From positions 100,220 to 164,219 of the forward strand of contig NZ_QPCG01000011.1 in the NCBI RefSeq assembly GCF_003351025.1: a stretch of DNA of 64,000 nucleotides, in the 5' to 3' direction. Below the pieces are notes generated by a model. It did no database searches and was not told the DNA's origin. It worked only from the letters and a program-made list of their open reading frames with translations. The translations under genes were made by a program, and so were the position numbers. Each line of letters starts with the position of its first letter. The first letter of the stretch is position 1. This DNA comes from Mucilaginibacter endophyticus. Lineage in GTDB: Bacteria; Bacteroidota; Bacteroidia; Sphingobacteriales; Sphingobacteriaceae. Of this stretch, positions 7,572 through 14,370 are shown one piece after another.

Positions 7572-7715
7572 TCAGTACTTTTTTCTACGACTCAACCGCC
7601 TTATTTGAAAAATTACGACTGCAAAAAGGACAGTTACTGTCGTATAAAATTCGAAATTTTGAAAGGGTGTACCGACAGACAGAGAATCTGCTGCTTTTTG
7701 AATTTTAGTTACCAT
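7572..7715 (-). CDS. 47-residue single-TM cationic-tail protein (family copy 1)
   Basis: ATG at 7713-7715 and TGA at 7572-7574 give 47 residues. A soluble amphipathic start (MVTKIQKAADSLSVG) leads into the core PFQNFEFY, one membrane helix (VTVLFAVVIFQI) and a basic end (RRLSRRKKY). A second gene at 52822-52965 has exactly the same length and about 26 of 47 identical residues without gaps; many differences are synonymous or conservative, so selection acts on the protein. Both leaders share an ATACCT(C)AACCT block just before the start and GTTGTAA about 50 bases upstream. The N-in/C-out or reverse topology is unknown. The size and charge recall membrane-acting peptides, but no function is established. 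Confidence 0.65.
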   Translation of the reverse strand: MVTKIQKAADSLSVGTPFQNFEFYTTVTVLFAVVIFQIRRLSRRKKY

Positions 7716-7869
7716 TTGCCATAGGTTAGGTATCAATAATATACCAAAGATACATTACATTTACAACTATAAGGAGTAAAAAAATAATTATACTAATACG
7801 ACGGACCTATATAGCATGTCAAATAGTAATATTGGCCTATGATAGGTAGCTTTTTTATAAATATATAAT

Positions 7870-7980
7870 ATGGAATTTAACGAGGAAGACAGAGAAATTT
7901 TAAGTTTAGCACTGGTGTTTCTTACGCTGACTGCTATATGTTTTGCTTTTGCTTTAAGTTCCCATTCCAACTCCCGTTGA
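7870..7980 (+). CDS. Possible 36-residue membrane peptide
   Basis: This is a short plus-strand frame with an acidic start (MEFNEEDREIL), one hydrophobic helix (SLALVFLTLTAICFAFAL) and a polar end. An AT-rich leader precedes the ATG. The opposite strand also has a longer open frame (7788-8042), which I regard as its shadow. There is no homologue I recognise. Confidence 0.3.
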   Translation: MEFNEEDREILSLALVFLTLTAICFAFALSSHSNSR

Positions 7981-8013
7981 GATACCACAGGGCGGAGATC
8001 TGGTTGTTGTTCT

Positions 8014-8361
8014 CTATCCGGCATCCTGAACTTTGATATCAACTATGTTATTTTCGAGGTGACTAATGAAATAAGATGCAGAAACGCTTACGACATTTGA
8101 TTCGAGAATCCCTTGTTGCGCCGGATTTGCAATAATAAAACTGCCATTTTTAATTCTGATTTCTCCAATAATTCCTCCGGCACTTTCGAGAGTAAAAAAC
8201 TTGGCATAATAAATAACCCCTGTACTTTTATTAGTGAATGAAAATACTCCCATACTATAAGTTCTCCTTTGAAAGGTTATATCAAATATTTCATTATTGA
8301 ACTGATGATTCAATAAATCATTAATAAAACTTTTTTTCGTGAGGTAGAATTTAATAATCAT
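8014..8361 (-). CDS. Hypothetical protein, 115 residues
   Basis: The protein appears rich in beta strand (MGVFSFTNKSTGVIYYAKFF, GGIIGEIRIKNGSFIIANP) and has no signal peptide or membrane helix. I do not recognise a family. Amino-acid composition is normal for the genome. A terminator hairpin for upstream transcripts lies at 8390-8432, and an AT-rich gap of about 30 bases separates it from this gene, which suggests its own promoter. Confidence 0.45.
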   Translation of the reverse strand: MIIKFYLTKKSFINDLLNHQFNNEIFDITFQRRTYSMGVFSFTNKSTGVIYYAKFFTLESAGGIIGEIRIKNGSFIIANPAQQGILESNVVSVSASYFISHLENNIVDIKVQDAG

Positions 8362-8389
8362 TATCCGGGATGGTTTTATTTATTTATTC

Positions 8390-8432
8390 AAAAATAAAAA
8401 AGCCTCCCAAAACACTTGCTGCTTGAGAGGCT
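8390..8432 (-). terminator. Rho-independent terminator
   Basis: The minus-strand stem AGCCTC/GAGGCT (8427-8432 with 8401-8406) is followed by TTTTTTATTTTTG. It lies 30 bases after the stop of the degenerate small ORF at 8463-8555, suggesting that ORF was once a real transcript end. Confidence 0.55.
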
Positions 8433-8462
8433 AACCTAAACTTAATTTTTAGAATGTTTAAT

Positions 8463-8555
8463 CTAAGTTTCAAACTTACGCTTATAAATCCGAACTATTG
8501 CAGTTAAACCCACAACCACAGCAATGAATAATTCGAATGAAACGTTTTAAATCAT
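8463..8555 (-). pseudogene. Degenerate small membrane-protein ORF
   Basis: From ATG at 8553-8555 the frame reads Met-Ile-stop(TAA)-Asn-Val-Ser, then SFELFIAVVVGLTAIVRIYK, a basic tail and a TAG stop. The TAA at codon 3 is one C-to-T change from CAA (Gln), which would give MIQNVSFELF. The intact product would be 30 residues: one membrane helix and a cationic end, followed by a terminator. The QN-x-FE-[FL] start and basic tail resemble the core of the 47-residue family at 7572 and 52822, but similarity over such a short hydrophobic stretch is weak evidence. Confidence 0.3.
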
Positions 8556-8634
8556 TTACTGTTACATTAGGGATTGGATAACACACTCGTTCTTTATAAA
8601 ATGCCCTGTTCGTCATTAGCAGGGTATTCTTTAT

Positions 8635-8742
8635 TTATGGGGTTTTAGAAATACTAAACTCTCTTAATTGGTTTTCTGACCAAATAGTAAAATCAATATT
8701 ATATTTCAATTCTCTAATCCTGTTAATACATTCAACAATCAT
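8635..8742 (-). CDS. Possible 35-residue peptide or gene remnant
   Basis: The open frame MIVECINRIRELKYNIDFTI... ends at a stop just before a hairpin (about 8603-8622, CCCTG/CAGGG with a short T run on the minus strand). The composition is protein-like and amphipathic. It could be the tail of a lost gene, since the frame stays open a few codons upstream of the ATG. No family is recognised. Confidence 0.25.
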   Translation of the reverse strand: MIVECINRIRELKYNIDFTIWSENQLREFSISKTP

Positions 8743-8838
8743 CGGTTGTACAATTGTAACCCTCCCTTAGTTCGGACTGGTATTTTATAGACTAATTTAA
8801 TTAAAAATATAATTGTTGTTGATTGAACTGTGGGGATT

Positions 8839-9007
8839 GGATATTTCGGACGGTTTGACCAGGCTATTCCGTGGGCTTTGGAGCACCAGGTTGTGTTACC
8901 AATTAAGAAAATCCCAATTAGTAATCAATAAACTACTATGGTCAAAGTGTTACGGAATTAGCTGTTTGCTATTCCGAAACAGGCTGATCAATAACTCCGG
9001 AATGTCC
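8839..9007 (+). repeat. Inverted-end repeat, copy B (169 bp)
   Basis: The left end is GGATATTTCG-N6-TTGACCA and the right end, on the other strand, GGACATTCCG-N6-TTGATCA. Each end has further inward copies of the ATTCCG/TTGACCA pair; for example, on the minus strand ATTCCGTAACAC is followed by TTTGACCA. The element is related over its full length to copy D at 4216-4383 in opposite orientation. It ends 10 bases after the Fic stop codon. No coding capacity. Confidence 0.65.
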
Positions 9008-9017
9008 AATGTTAGCA

Positions 9018-10564
9018 TTAAACTGTCGCCGCCGGTTTACCTGCCACGGTTTGGCTAACAAGTTTTGCAATAAATCCCGCTAAGGCTTTGATGTCGCCGC
9101 CTACACTGGCTGCTTCCAATGATTTCATGTAAGCTTCGCGCTGTTCTACGGGAATTACCGTCCAGGGGTAACCGCCTGATGCCAGCATTGCGTTCATTAG
9201 AAACCTACCCATCCGACCGTTGCCATCCATATAGGGATGAATGTAAACAAAGATAAAATGTCCTAACACAGCTCTGACTGATGCTTCAGGTTCCTGTTCG
9301 AGTAGCTCAAAAAGCAGGGGCATGGTATCTCTCACCCCTTCGACATCCACTGGCACGTGTTTGGAGCCGCCAATATAAACCTGATGATTACGGTAACCAG
9401 CCAAATCTGAAGGTCTTAATATACCAGCCGTTACACTTGGGCCAAATAGTTCCCGGTACCAGCCAGCATGGTCGCCGTCAACTGCCGCCCCGGCATTTTC
9501 ACCGTCTAACACTCGTTTGATGGTATTTTCAACTTGCTGAAATGCCAGCCAGTAGCCCCTTGCGGCCATTGCATTGCGTTCCCGGTGGTCATCCGCATTT
9601 CCTCGGACATTCCATTGGCCACCCCTGACACGCTCAATCAATTCCGGTGTAACCTGGTAACGTTCAATCGACAAAGAGTGATAAGCATCGTTAACGTAAG
9701 CGTCTTCAATGCTTTTCAAGTAGGCCGCTTTGTCGGCAGGTATGCCGGGCGCTGCTGGAAAAACCGCTAATACCTGTTCGCGCATTTGCTGCCACAGTAA
9801 CCTGATCCGGTTGGCGTAGGGTGACCGGTCTCTAAAAGATAGTTCTGCAGTAAGTTGCGTTTCAAATGGGTCCGTCTCCCGCACCTCATAACCGGCGGCG
9901 CGCATTGCATTCAATATATCATCTGCGATCCGCTGCTGACCCATACTGCGGAAAGATCCCGCCAATCGTCCGGCGATAACACTGTGTCCACCCTCTAATA
10001 AAATACCTAATACATCCGCTGCGTTTCTAATGAGCGCAAGGGCGGTCCGGGTATCTGTTTCTGCTTGGGTATAAATGGCCGGCGAACAATAAACCAGTGC
10101 AGCGGGTAAGGTGAACATGCGGATACCATTAACCATCATCCGCTGTTCCTCCGGCGGCAAATTGCCTTGCAAATGAAACAGGGACGTATGATGCAGTAAG
10201 TTAGTATTAAAATTAGTGGCAGCGGGCGCTTTGATCATCAACTGGGCCGGCACTGCATGATTGCCCACATGCCATTGCAGCGAGTGATCAGCATTATAAT
10301 CCATTGATCGCCATACCGGCTTTCCAGATAGCGTGCGCAAAAGTCCCAATAGTTCGCATACCAGGAAGTGGTGTCACCAGCCCGTTCATTAGGCCTGGCT
10401 GGAATATACCAGGCCCGTACCACTTCCTTCAAAAACCCTTGTTTTGTGAGTAAGCTGCGATGCTGATTGCTTAATTCGTCGGTATGAATTGCAATTAGTC
10501 CGCGTTGTTGTAACGCTTGTAATGCCGCTAATGCTGCTGCTAATTTTTCTGACGGTGTTGCCAT
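9018..10564 (-). pseudogene. Fic-family AMPylase-like protein, frameshifted
   Basis: Two minus-strand frames together make one Fic protein of about 515 residues. The N-terminal part (from ATG at 10562-10564) runs to ESRYGDQW and then shifts near 10290; the second frame picks up at SLQWHVGNHAVPAQL and continues to the end. The catalytic motif HPYMDGNGRMGR is intact in the C-terminal third. Fic enzymes transfer AMP or related groups to target proteins; this long form with an N-terminal winged-helix-like region is common on islands. One indel separates catalytic and N-terminal parts, so the gene is probably broken. A shortened product from ATG near 10304 is conceivable. Confidence 0.75.
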
Positions 10565-10617
10565 TGATAAACACGATAACGAACATAAAGCGCAAAACGC
10601 GCAAAACGTTTAGGGCG

Positions 10618-10713
10618 AAAACTATAATAAAGATACGGACAAAAACTATAATAAACGAACGAATCAAAACTATAATAAAGATGCGGACAAAAACTATAAT
10701 GAAAAATAGAACA
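10618..10713. repeat. Four 24-bp tandem repeats
   Basis: Units beginning AAAACTATAAT start at 10618, 10642, 10666 and 10690, exactly 24 bases apart. The second halves vary (for example AAAGATACGGAC versus AAACGAACGAAT). In one plus-strand frame they encode a repeated N-Y-N-K-(D/R)-x-(D/N)-(K/Q) octapeptide ended by a stop. They lie 54-149 bases upstream of the Fic start, so they may be either iteron-like regulatory sites or the remains of a repetitive coding region. Confidence 0.7.
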
Positions 10714-10923
10714 AACCGGGTGCGACCCAATGTTACGGGTGAAGATTTTCTGGAGAGGGTACCCGATGAAAAAGCAAAAGCTGTTTCCCGCGGGTTTTTG
10801 GGGAAACATCCTATCGATGAGCTATACTTTCAAAAACTTAAATCAGGATTAAAAAGATTACTTCCGAAGAAGATCATTAATCCAGGATTAATTATCCTAT
10901 TGGGCTTAAATGAGCTCGGCTAA
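10699..10923 (+). CDS. Small hypothetical protein
   Basis: The 74-residue frame begins with ATG in the last tandem-repeat unit. After a basic start it reads NVTGEDFLERVPDEKAKAV, then HPIDELYFQKLKSGLKRLL and a hydrophobic C-terminal stretch (IINPGLIILLGLNELG). The composition from RVRPNVTGEDF onward is protein-like. I do not recognise it. An upstream ATG at 10681 is in frame. It is transcribed away from the Fic gene, so the repeats sit between them. Confidence 0.35.
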   Translation: MKNRTNRVRPNVTGEDFLERVPDEKAKAVSRGFLGKHPIDELYFQKLKSGLKRLLPKKIINPGLIILLGLNELG

Positions 10924-11055
10924 GCTCATTGTGAAAAGATGAGATTCAGGAGAAAGTCCCGGCGGCGAGCGCTTTGGGGTTTTTATTTTTAACGGCAATT
11001 GAGCCGAACATTGAAAGTATCAATTTAAACCTGCCGAAAATCTTTATTTTTGAAC

Positions 11056-11478
11056 ATGATCGTAGAGGAACTCATTTATTTTGAAAAGCAACAGCTGAAG
11101 CCTGCTGATCCTTTGGAGGTTCAGTTATCGAAGGTTCAGACATTTTTTTCCGGCTCTCCTCCTGTAAGTCTTGAAAAACTAGAGTTTTTTGTCGTTTTGC
11201 TCAAGGAACGTCAGGCTGAAGATCGACCCTATGAAGGATTTAATTTCTATAAGCTTATTTCAGTTTTTCTCGTGGTCAGTTTGATTATCTCGGCTTTAGG
11301 GTTCAGGGGGCTATCTCCCTTCCAGGAAATAAGGACGGAACTCCTGTTGGGTTCAATGGCATTGGCTGTTTTATGGATGTTCCCGTTGGTGCAACTTGTT
11401 CGTTCCAAGAGAAACCTAAATTATCAGCTTCTTATCCGTGTATTGGAATGCTATATTGCGAAAATGTCAGTTGGCTAA
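11056..11478 (+). CDS. Two-TM hypothetical membrane protein
   Basis: ATG at 11056 is preferred over the in-frame TTG at 11050 and gives 140 residues. An N-terminal soluble half (EELIYFEKQQLKPADPLEVQ) is followed by two membrane helices (FYKLISVFLVVSLIISALGF and LLLGSMALAVLWMFPLVQLV) and a basic C-terminus. I do not recognise the family. It stands alone, with gene-free DNA on both sides. Composition and topology support a real membrane protein. Confidence 0.5.
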   Translation: MIVEELIYFEKQQLKPADPLEVQLSKVQTFFSGSPPVSLEKLEFFVVLLKERQAEDRPYEGFNFYKLISVFLVVSLIISALGFRGLSPFQEIRTELLLGSMALAVLWMFPLVQLVRSKRNLNYQLLIRVLECYIAKMSVG

Positions 11479-11663
11479 TTCCGCCTCGGGTAATACTCAT
11501 TCAACCTAAGCGCCTGGACGTGCCTGAATGATGCCTGTACGGGCAAGGATATCTATATTCCGGACTGTTTGTTAACTTACTTTACTGTATAAGGCATATT
11601 TAACAATCACTTTTGAATCAAATTTTTTTAGAAAGATATATTAAATTCCCACTGGCGTATTAG

Positions 11664-11888
11664 GCAGGAATCATTCAGCAGCCCGATCTCAATAAGCTAT
11701 TCCGTGATTTTTTAGAAACCTATCGTTTTGACGAATCAATTGTATTCTTTCAAGGATATCATGCATGGGATACCACCTTTTACGGATCTGAAACCGGTGT
11801 TATGGCAACTCTGAGATTGGTCCTTCGTGAGCTACTATTCAGTAATAATAAAGATCCTGGGTCTGGTCAAAAATCCCCGCTAACCTGA
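11664..11888 (+). other. Open frame without start, possible gene remnant
   Basis: A 74-codon frame opens after a stop at 11661 and reads IIQQPDLNKLFRDFLETYRF, DESIVFFQGYHAWDTTFYG, then VMATLRLVLRELL before a TGA. It has a globular-protein composition but no start codon except a late internal ATG, and it overlaps the 3' end of the acetyltransferase gene on the other strand. It may be a 5'-truncated gene tail. No family is recognised. Confidence 0.25.
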
Positions 11889-12366
11889 AGCCGGAACGCT
11901 TTAATACTTTTGCAGCCGGAATATTGCGGCGGTTGACGACTGCTGCTAATTGTCCGATCCCTTCTCCTTCCAAATGTTTAACTACTGTCGACAGCAAGCG
12001 CGTCATTAAAGCTTTACCCCTTACGTTCCCTTTCAAATAAAATTCGATAAAAAACGGATAGTGCGCCAGCTGGTAATGCTCTTTAGCCACCGCCGGCGGG
12101 ATAAGATCCAGAACACCTAATAATGCACCGTTCGACTTTGAACGGATCAAATGAACCTGATTGCGACCGGAATAGAAATTCAATATGGCGGTACTCAGCC
12201 AGATCCTGGCCTCACCCAACGATGTGAGTTTTTTGCTGGGTAAGTATTGTAACGTATGCTCATCAGATAATAACTGGTAGATTTCCGAAGCCAGTTGTTC
12301 ATGTTGAAAGACATCATTTGCGGTTAAAGGTGCGATACAGTGTGCCTCGTTTTCGATAACCGTCAT
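11839..12366 (-). CDS. GNAT-family N-acetyltransferase (RimJ/RimL-like)
   Basis: The 175-residue protein shows the GNAT layout: LLGVLDLIPP (strand beta4), KGNVRGKALMTRLLSTVVKHL (the acetyl-CoA pyrophosphate loop and helix), and the C-terminal AAVVNRRNIPAAKVLKRSGFRLAG typical of RimJ/RimL proteins. The family acetylates amines of proteins, antibiotics or small metabolites; the substrate here is unknown. Its ATG overlaps the stop of the upstream 76-residue gene by four bases (ATGA), so the two are translationally coupled. The final residues DLYYY end at the normal family length. Confidence 0.85.
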   Translation of the reverse strand: MTVIENEAHCIAPLTANDVFQHEQLASEIYQLLSDEHTLQYLPSKKLTSLGEARIWLSTAILNFYSGRNQVHLIRSKSNGALLGVLDLIPPAVAKEHYQLAHYPFFIEFYLKGNVRGKALMTRLLSTVVKHLEGEGIGQLAAVVNRRNIPAAKVLKRSGFRLAGIFDQTQDLYYY

Positions 12367-12593
12367 ATGCGGAAACGTAAGGCTATGTTTTTAGCTATTG
12401 CGTTAACGAGGTCTGATGTTATGCCTTCCATAGGCTTTTCCATCACCCAAAACTTACCTTCTTTAATGATCGTCACCGACTGGCCGTCCAGTGACAGATC
12501 GATGATCTGTGTCTCACGCGTAATAGCTTCTTTATTCAAAATCCTGAAACTATGATCTTGATTCTCAAAATTTATTCTTAGTAATTGTCCCAT
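12363..12593 (-). CDS. Small hypothetical protein coupled to the acetyltransferase
   Basis: The 76-residue protein is mostly beta, with motifs MGQLLRINFENQDHSFRIL and SLDGQSVTIIKEGKFWVME and a helical end. No membrane segment or signal peptide is seen and I do not recognise a family. Its stop codon overlaps the acetyltransferase start, so the two form an operon, and this one is the first gene. It may assist or be a substrate of the acetyltransferase, but that is only inferred from position. Confidence 0.55.
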   Translation of the reverse strand: MGQLLRINFENQDHSFRILNKEAITRETQIIDLSLDGQSVTIIKEGKFWVMEKPMEGITSDLVNAIAKNIALRFRI

Positions 12594-12801
12594 ACCCAGC
12601 GGCTGAAATTAATTTATTTTTTCTTTTCGGGCAAATTGGCCATTTTATCAACACATGCAGCAATGTGAAAGTGCATGGCGTGAAGCAATATGGAAGTTAT
12701 CCGTCTTTTGGGGTTCTTCCAGTGCCTGGATACCTGAGATATCAGACAAATTATTTAGTGTATGATGATGCTTTTTTGATAGGACTCAATACCTTTGATT
12801 T

Positions 12802-13041
12802 ATGCACTTTGGTAGAAACGAAATGGATATAACAAATTTTGATCATCACTTGCCAGCGGACAGCGTGAGAACTTTACGGGTGTTCGAAAACGCGCAACCT
12901 GTGGGTGATTTTGAAGCCTTTGTGGGCGCGCCCATACAAGTGACGCGACCTGGATACAGGAATCGGGTATCATATTATCAGATTCGATCATTGAAGAAAT
13001 TGGCCTGCGGGTCGAAAGTGAATATCAATAATAATAATTAA
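12802..13041 (+). CDS. Hypothetical protein, uncertain
   Basis: The 79-residue frame (alternative ATG at 12823, MDITNFDHHLP) ends four bases before the Fpg-like gene on the same strand. It has no recognisable motif; the second half (VTRPGYRNRVSYYQIRSLKK) is basic and the last residues are Asn-rich. The tight spacing to the next gene favours a real first gene of an operon, but the composition is less convincing than its neighbours. Confidence 0.3.
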   Translation: MHFGRNEMDITNFDHHLPADSVRTLRVFENAQPVGDFEAFVGAPIQVTRPGYRNRVSYYQIRSLKKLACGSKVNINNNN

Positions 13042-13045
13042 AGCC

Positions 13046-13819
13046 ATGCCGGAAATCCCTGATTTAAATGTATTCAGCAGCAACCTTGCCCGAAGACTCG
13101 TTGGAAAGACCCTGGCGTCAATCCATATCCCGATAACCCGCCAGCTCAAAGTCTCCGAAAACGTCATTCAGGAGGCGCTGGAAGACCAGTCTTTAACGGG
13201 CATTAACAGGATAGGCAAGGAACTACACTTTTTATTTGGAAACGGGCATGTATTAAGCATCCATCTGATGCTGCACGGCACCATGTACTGGTATGAAAAT
13301 GAAAATACCAACCGGTTCACGATCGCGGAACTGCTGTTTGCCGATGGTACCGGGCTGGCGGTCACGGACTGGCAAAAGGCGGTGATCCTGACGCTCGATC
13401 CTAAACCCAACGGAGCCCCCGATGCCATGGACCTGCCCGCCGGTTATTTGAAGGCGGCACTCTTCAAATTGTCCAGGCCCATCAAAACGGTGTTAACCGA
13501 TGGGAAAACTGTCCAGGGTATCGGCAATGCGTATGTGGATGAAATCCTTTACGCGGCAAAAATATCCCCTTTTTCCAAGGCCAACAAAATACCTGAAGCT
13601 CATATTGAGGTCTTAACCCAGGCCATTAACAATGTTTTAACTGATGCGGAAAACCATATCCGCGGAAATTTTCCGGATACCATCACTGAAAAGGAACGTG
13701 ATTTTCTGCAGGTGCACCGGCCGAAGCAAAGCTTGACGCTTAATGGTGAAGTAATACTCAAATCTGAATTGGATAAACGCAAAACGTATTATACGGAAAG
13801 TCAGCAGTTGTTTGAATAA
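13046..13819 (+). CDS. Fpg/MutM-like DNA glycosylase without zinc finger
   Basis: The 257-residue protein starts MPEIPDL, matching the MPELPE catalytic N-terminus of formamidopyrimidine-DNA glycosylases (Pro2 Schiff-base nucleophile, Glu3). RIGKELHFLF supplies the conserved Lys region, and GIGNAYVDEILYAAKISPF is the helix-two-turn-helix. The C-terminal zinc finger of classical Fpg should have four Cys, but here the equivalent segment (SLTLNGEVIL, then KRKTYYTESQQLF) has none, so it is a zincless type. It removes oxidised bases and cleaves abasic sites in base-excision repair. Damage preference is unknown. Confidence 0.85.
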   Translation: MPEIPDLNVFSSNLARRLVGKTLASIHIPITRQLKVSENVIQEALEDQSLTGINRIGKELHFLFGNGHVLSIHLMLHGTMYWYENENTNRFTIAELLFADGTGLAVTDWQKAVILTLDPKPNGAPDAMDLPAGYLKAALFKLSRPIKTVLTDGKTVQGIGNAYVDEILYAAKISPFSKANKIPEAHIEVLTQAINNVLTDAENHIRGNFPDTITEKERDFLQVHRPKQSLTLNGEVILKSELDKRKTYYTESQQLFE

Positions 13820-14057
13820 GTTTTTCAAAAGCGAAAATCACAAGAGGTTGCTCAAACGTGCTGATGCCAAGCACTTGTCTAAAATTATTCCGATTTGATT
13901 CAGATTCGGCGTACAATTTTAGACAATCCTCATACGTAACACCACTCGCAGAAGTTAGTTTCGGCATCAACAAAATCGCAATCTACTGATACTAATCTTC
14001 TGGTGTCCATTGGCACCTCAATGCCCGATACCAAAACAACAGATTCTTCAACTTTTT

Positions 14058-14144
14058 GTCAGCATTTATATGTAGTTTAACAACAAGTTGATTAACTTCT
14101 CGTCAGCATTTACATGTGATTTGACAACAGGTTGATTAACTTTT
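14058..14144. repeat. Two tandem 44-bp repeats
   Basis: The unit begins GTCAGCATTTA and contains GTTGATTAACTT; copies start at 14058 and 14102 with about 85 percent identity by eye. On the minus strand the second copy carries the last codons and stop of the 14110-14295 frame (EKLINLLSNHM), so the repeat duplicates the 3' end of that frame. Confidence 0.6.
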
Positions 14145-14295
14145 CGTTGTTGTAACAATCGGCGAAACAATCAACTACATCTTTCAAAGTATAATTAGTT
14201 CTTGAAGACTTTGCGAGGTGTCTTTCCACCCCCGCGTTCAAATTAACAAGTGTCTGCTTATTCACTCCAAGAATAATTGACGCTGCGAGCGCCAT
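14110..14295 (-). CDS. Short hypothetical protein or gene fragment
   Basis: The 61-residue frame reads MALAASIILGVNKQTLVNLN, then VERHLAKSS and YTLKDVVDCFADCYNNEKL. It looks like a folded helical protein, and the same frame continues upstream with protein-like codons (FKNLSNALPIVNSK) but no start codon, which suggests an N-terminally damaged gene. Its 3' end has been duplicated as a 44-bp repeat. No family is recognised. Confidence 0.3.
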   Translation of the reverse strand: MALAASIILGVNKQTLVNLNAGVERHLAKSSRTNYTLKDVVDCFADCYNNEKLINLLSNHM

Positions 14296-14370
14296 CTTGC
14301 TGTTTACAATAGGAAGTGCATTTGATAAATTCTTAAAGTTAAAGTTTGTGGGCTTGAATGTTTATCTTAT

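Larger units (their letters stand above)
13820..14370. other. Decayed stretch with tandem repeat
   Basis: About 550 bases between the Fpg-like gene and the dehydrogenase. It holds short minus-strand frames (13758-13973, 14110-14295), protein-like but broken pieces such as VLVSGIEVPMDTRRLVSVD, and two copies of a 44-bp unit (14058-14144). It is best read as one or two old pseudogenes that I cannot name. Confidence 0.4.

Noticed and set aside
7788..8042. 84-residue minus-strand frame overlapping the 36-residue plus-strand ORF
   Set aside because: A possible coupled ATG overlaps the stop of the 8014-8361 gene, but the translation is low-complexity Ser/Lys-rich after the first 30 residues; the plus-strand frame has the better protein pattern.
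12594..12840. 77-codon plus-strand open frame without start before the 12802 ORF
   Set aside because: No start codon and no motif; likely a chance open frame.
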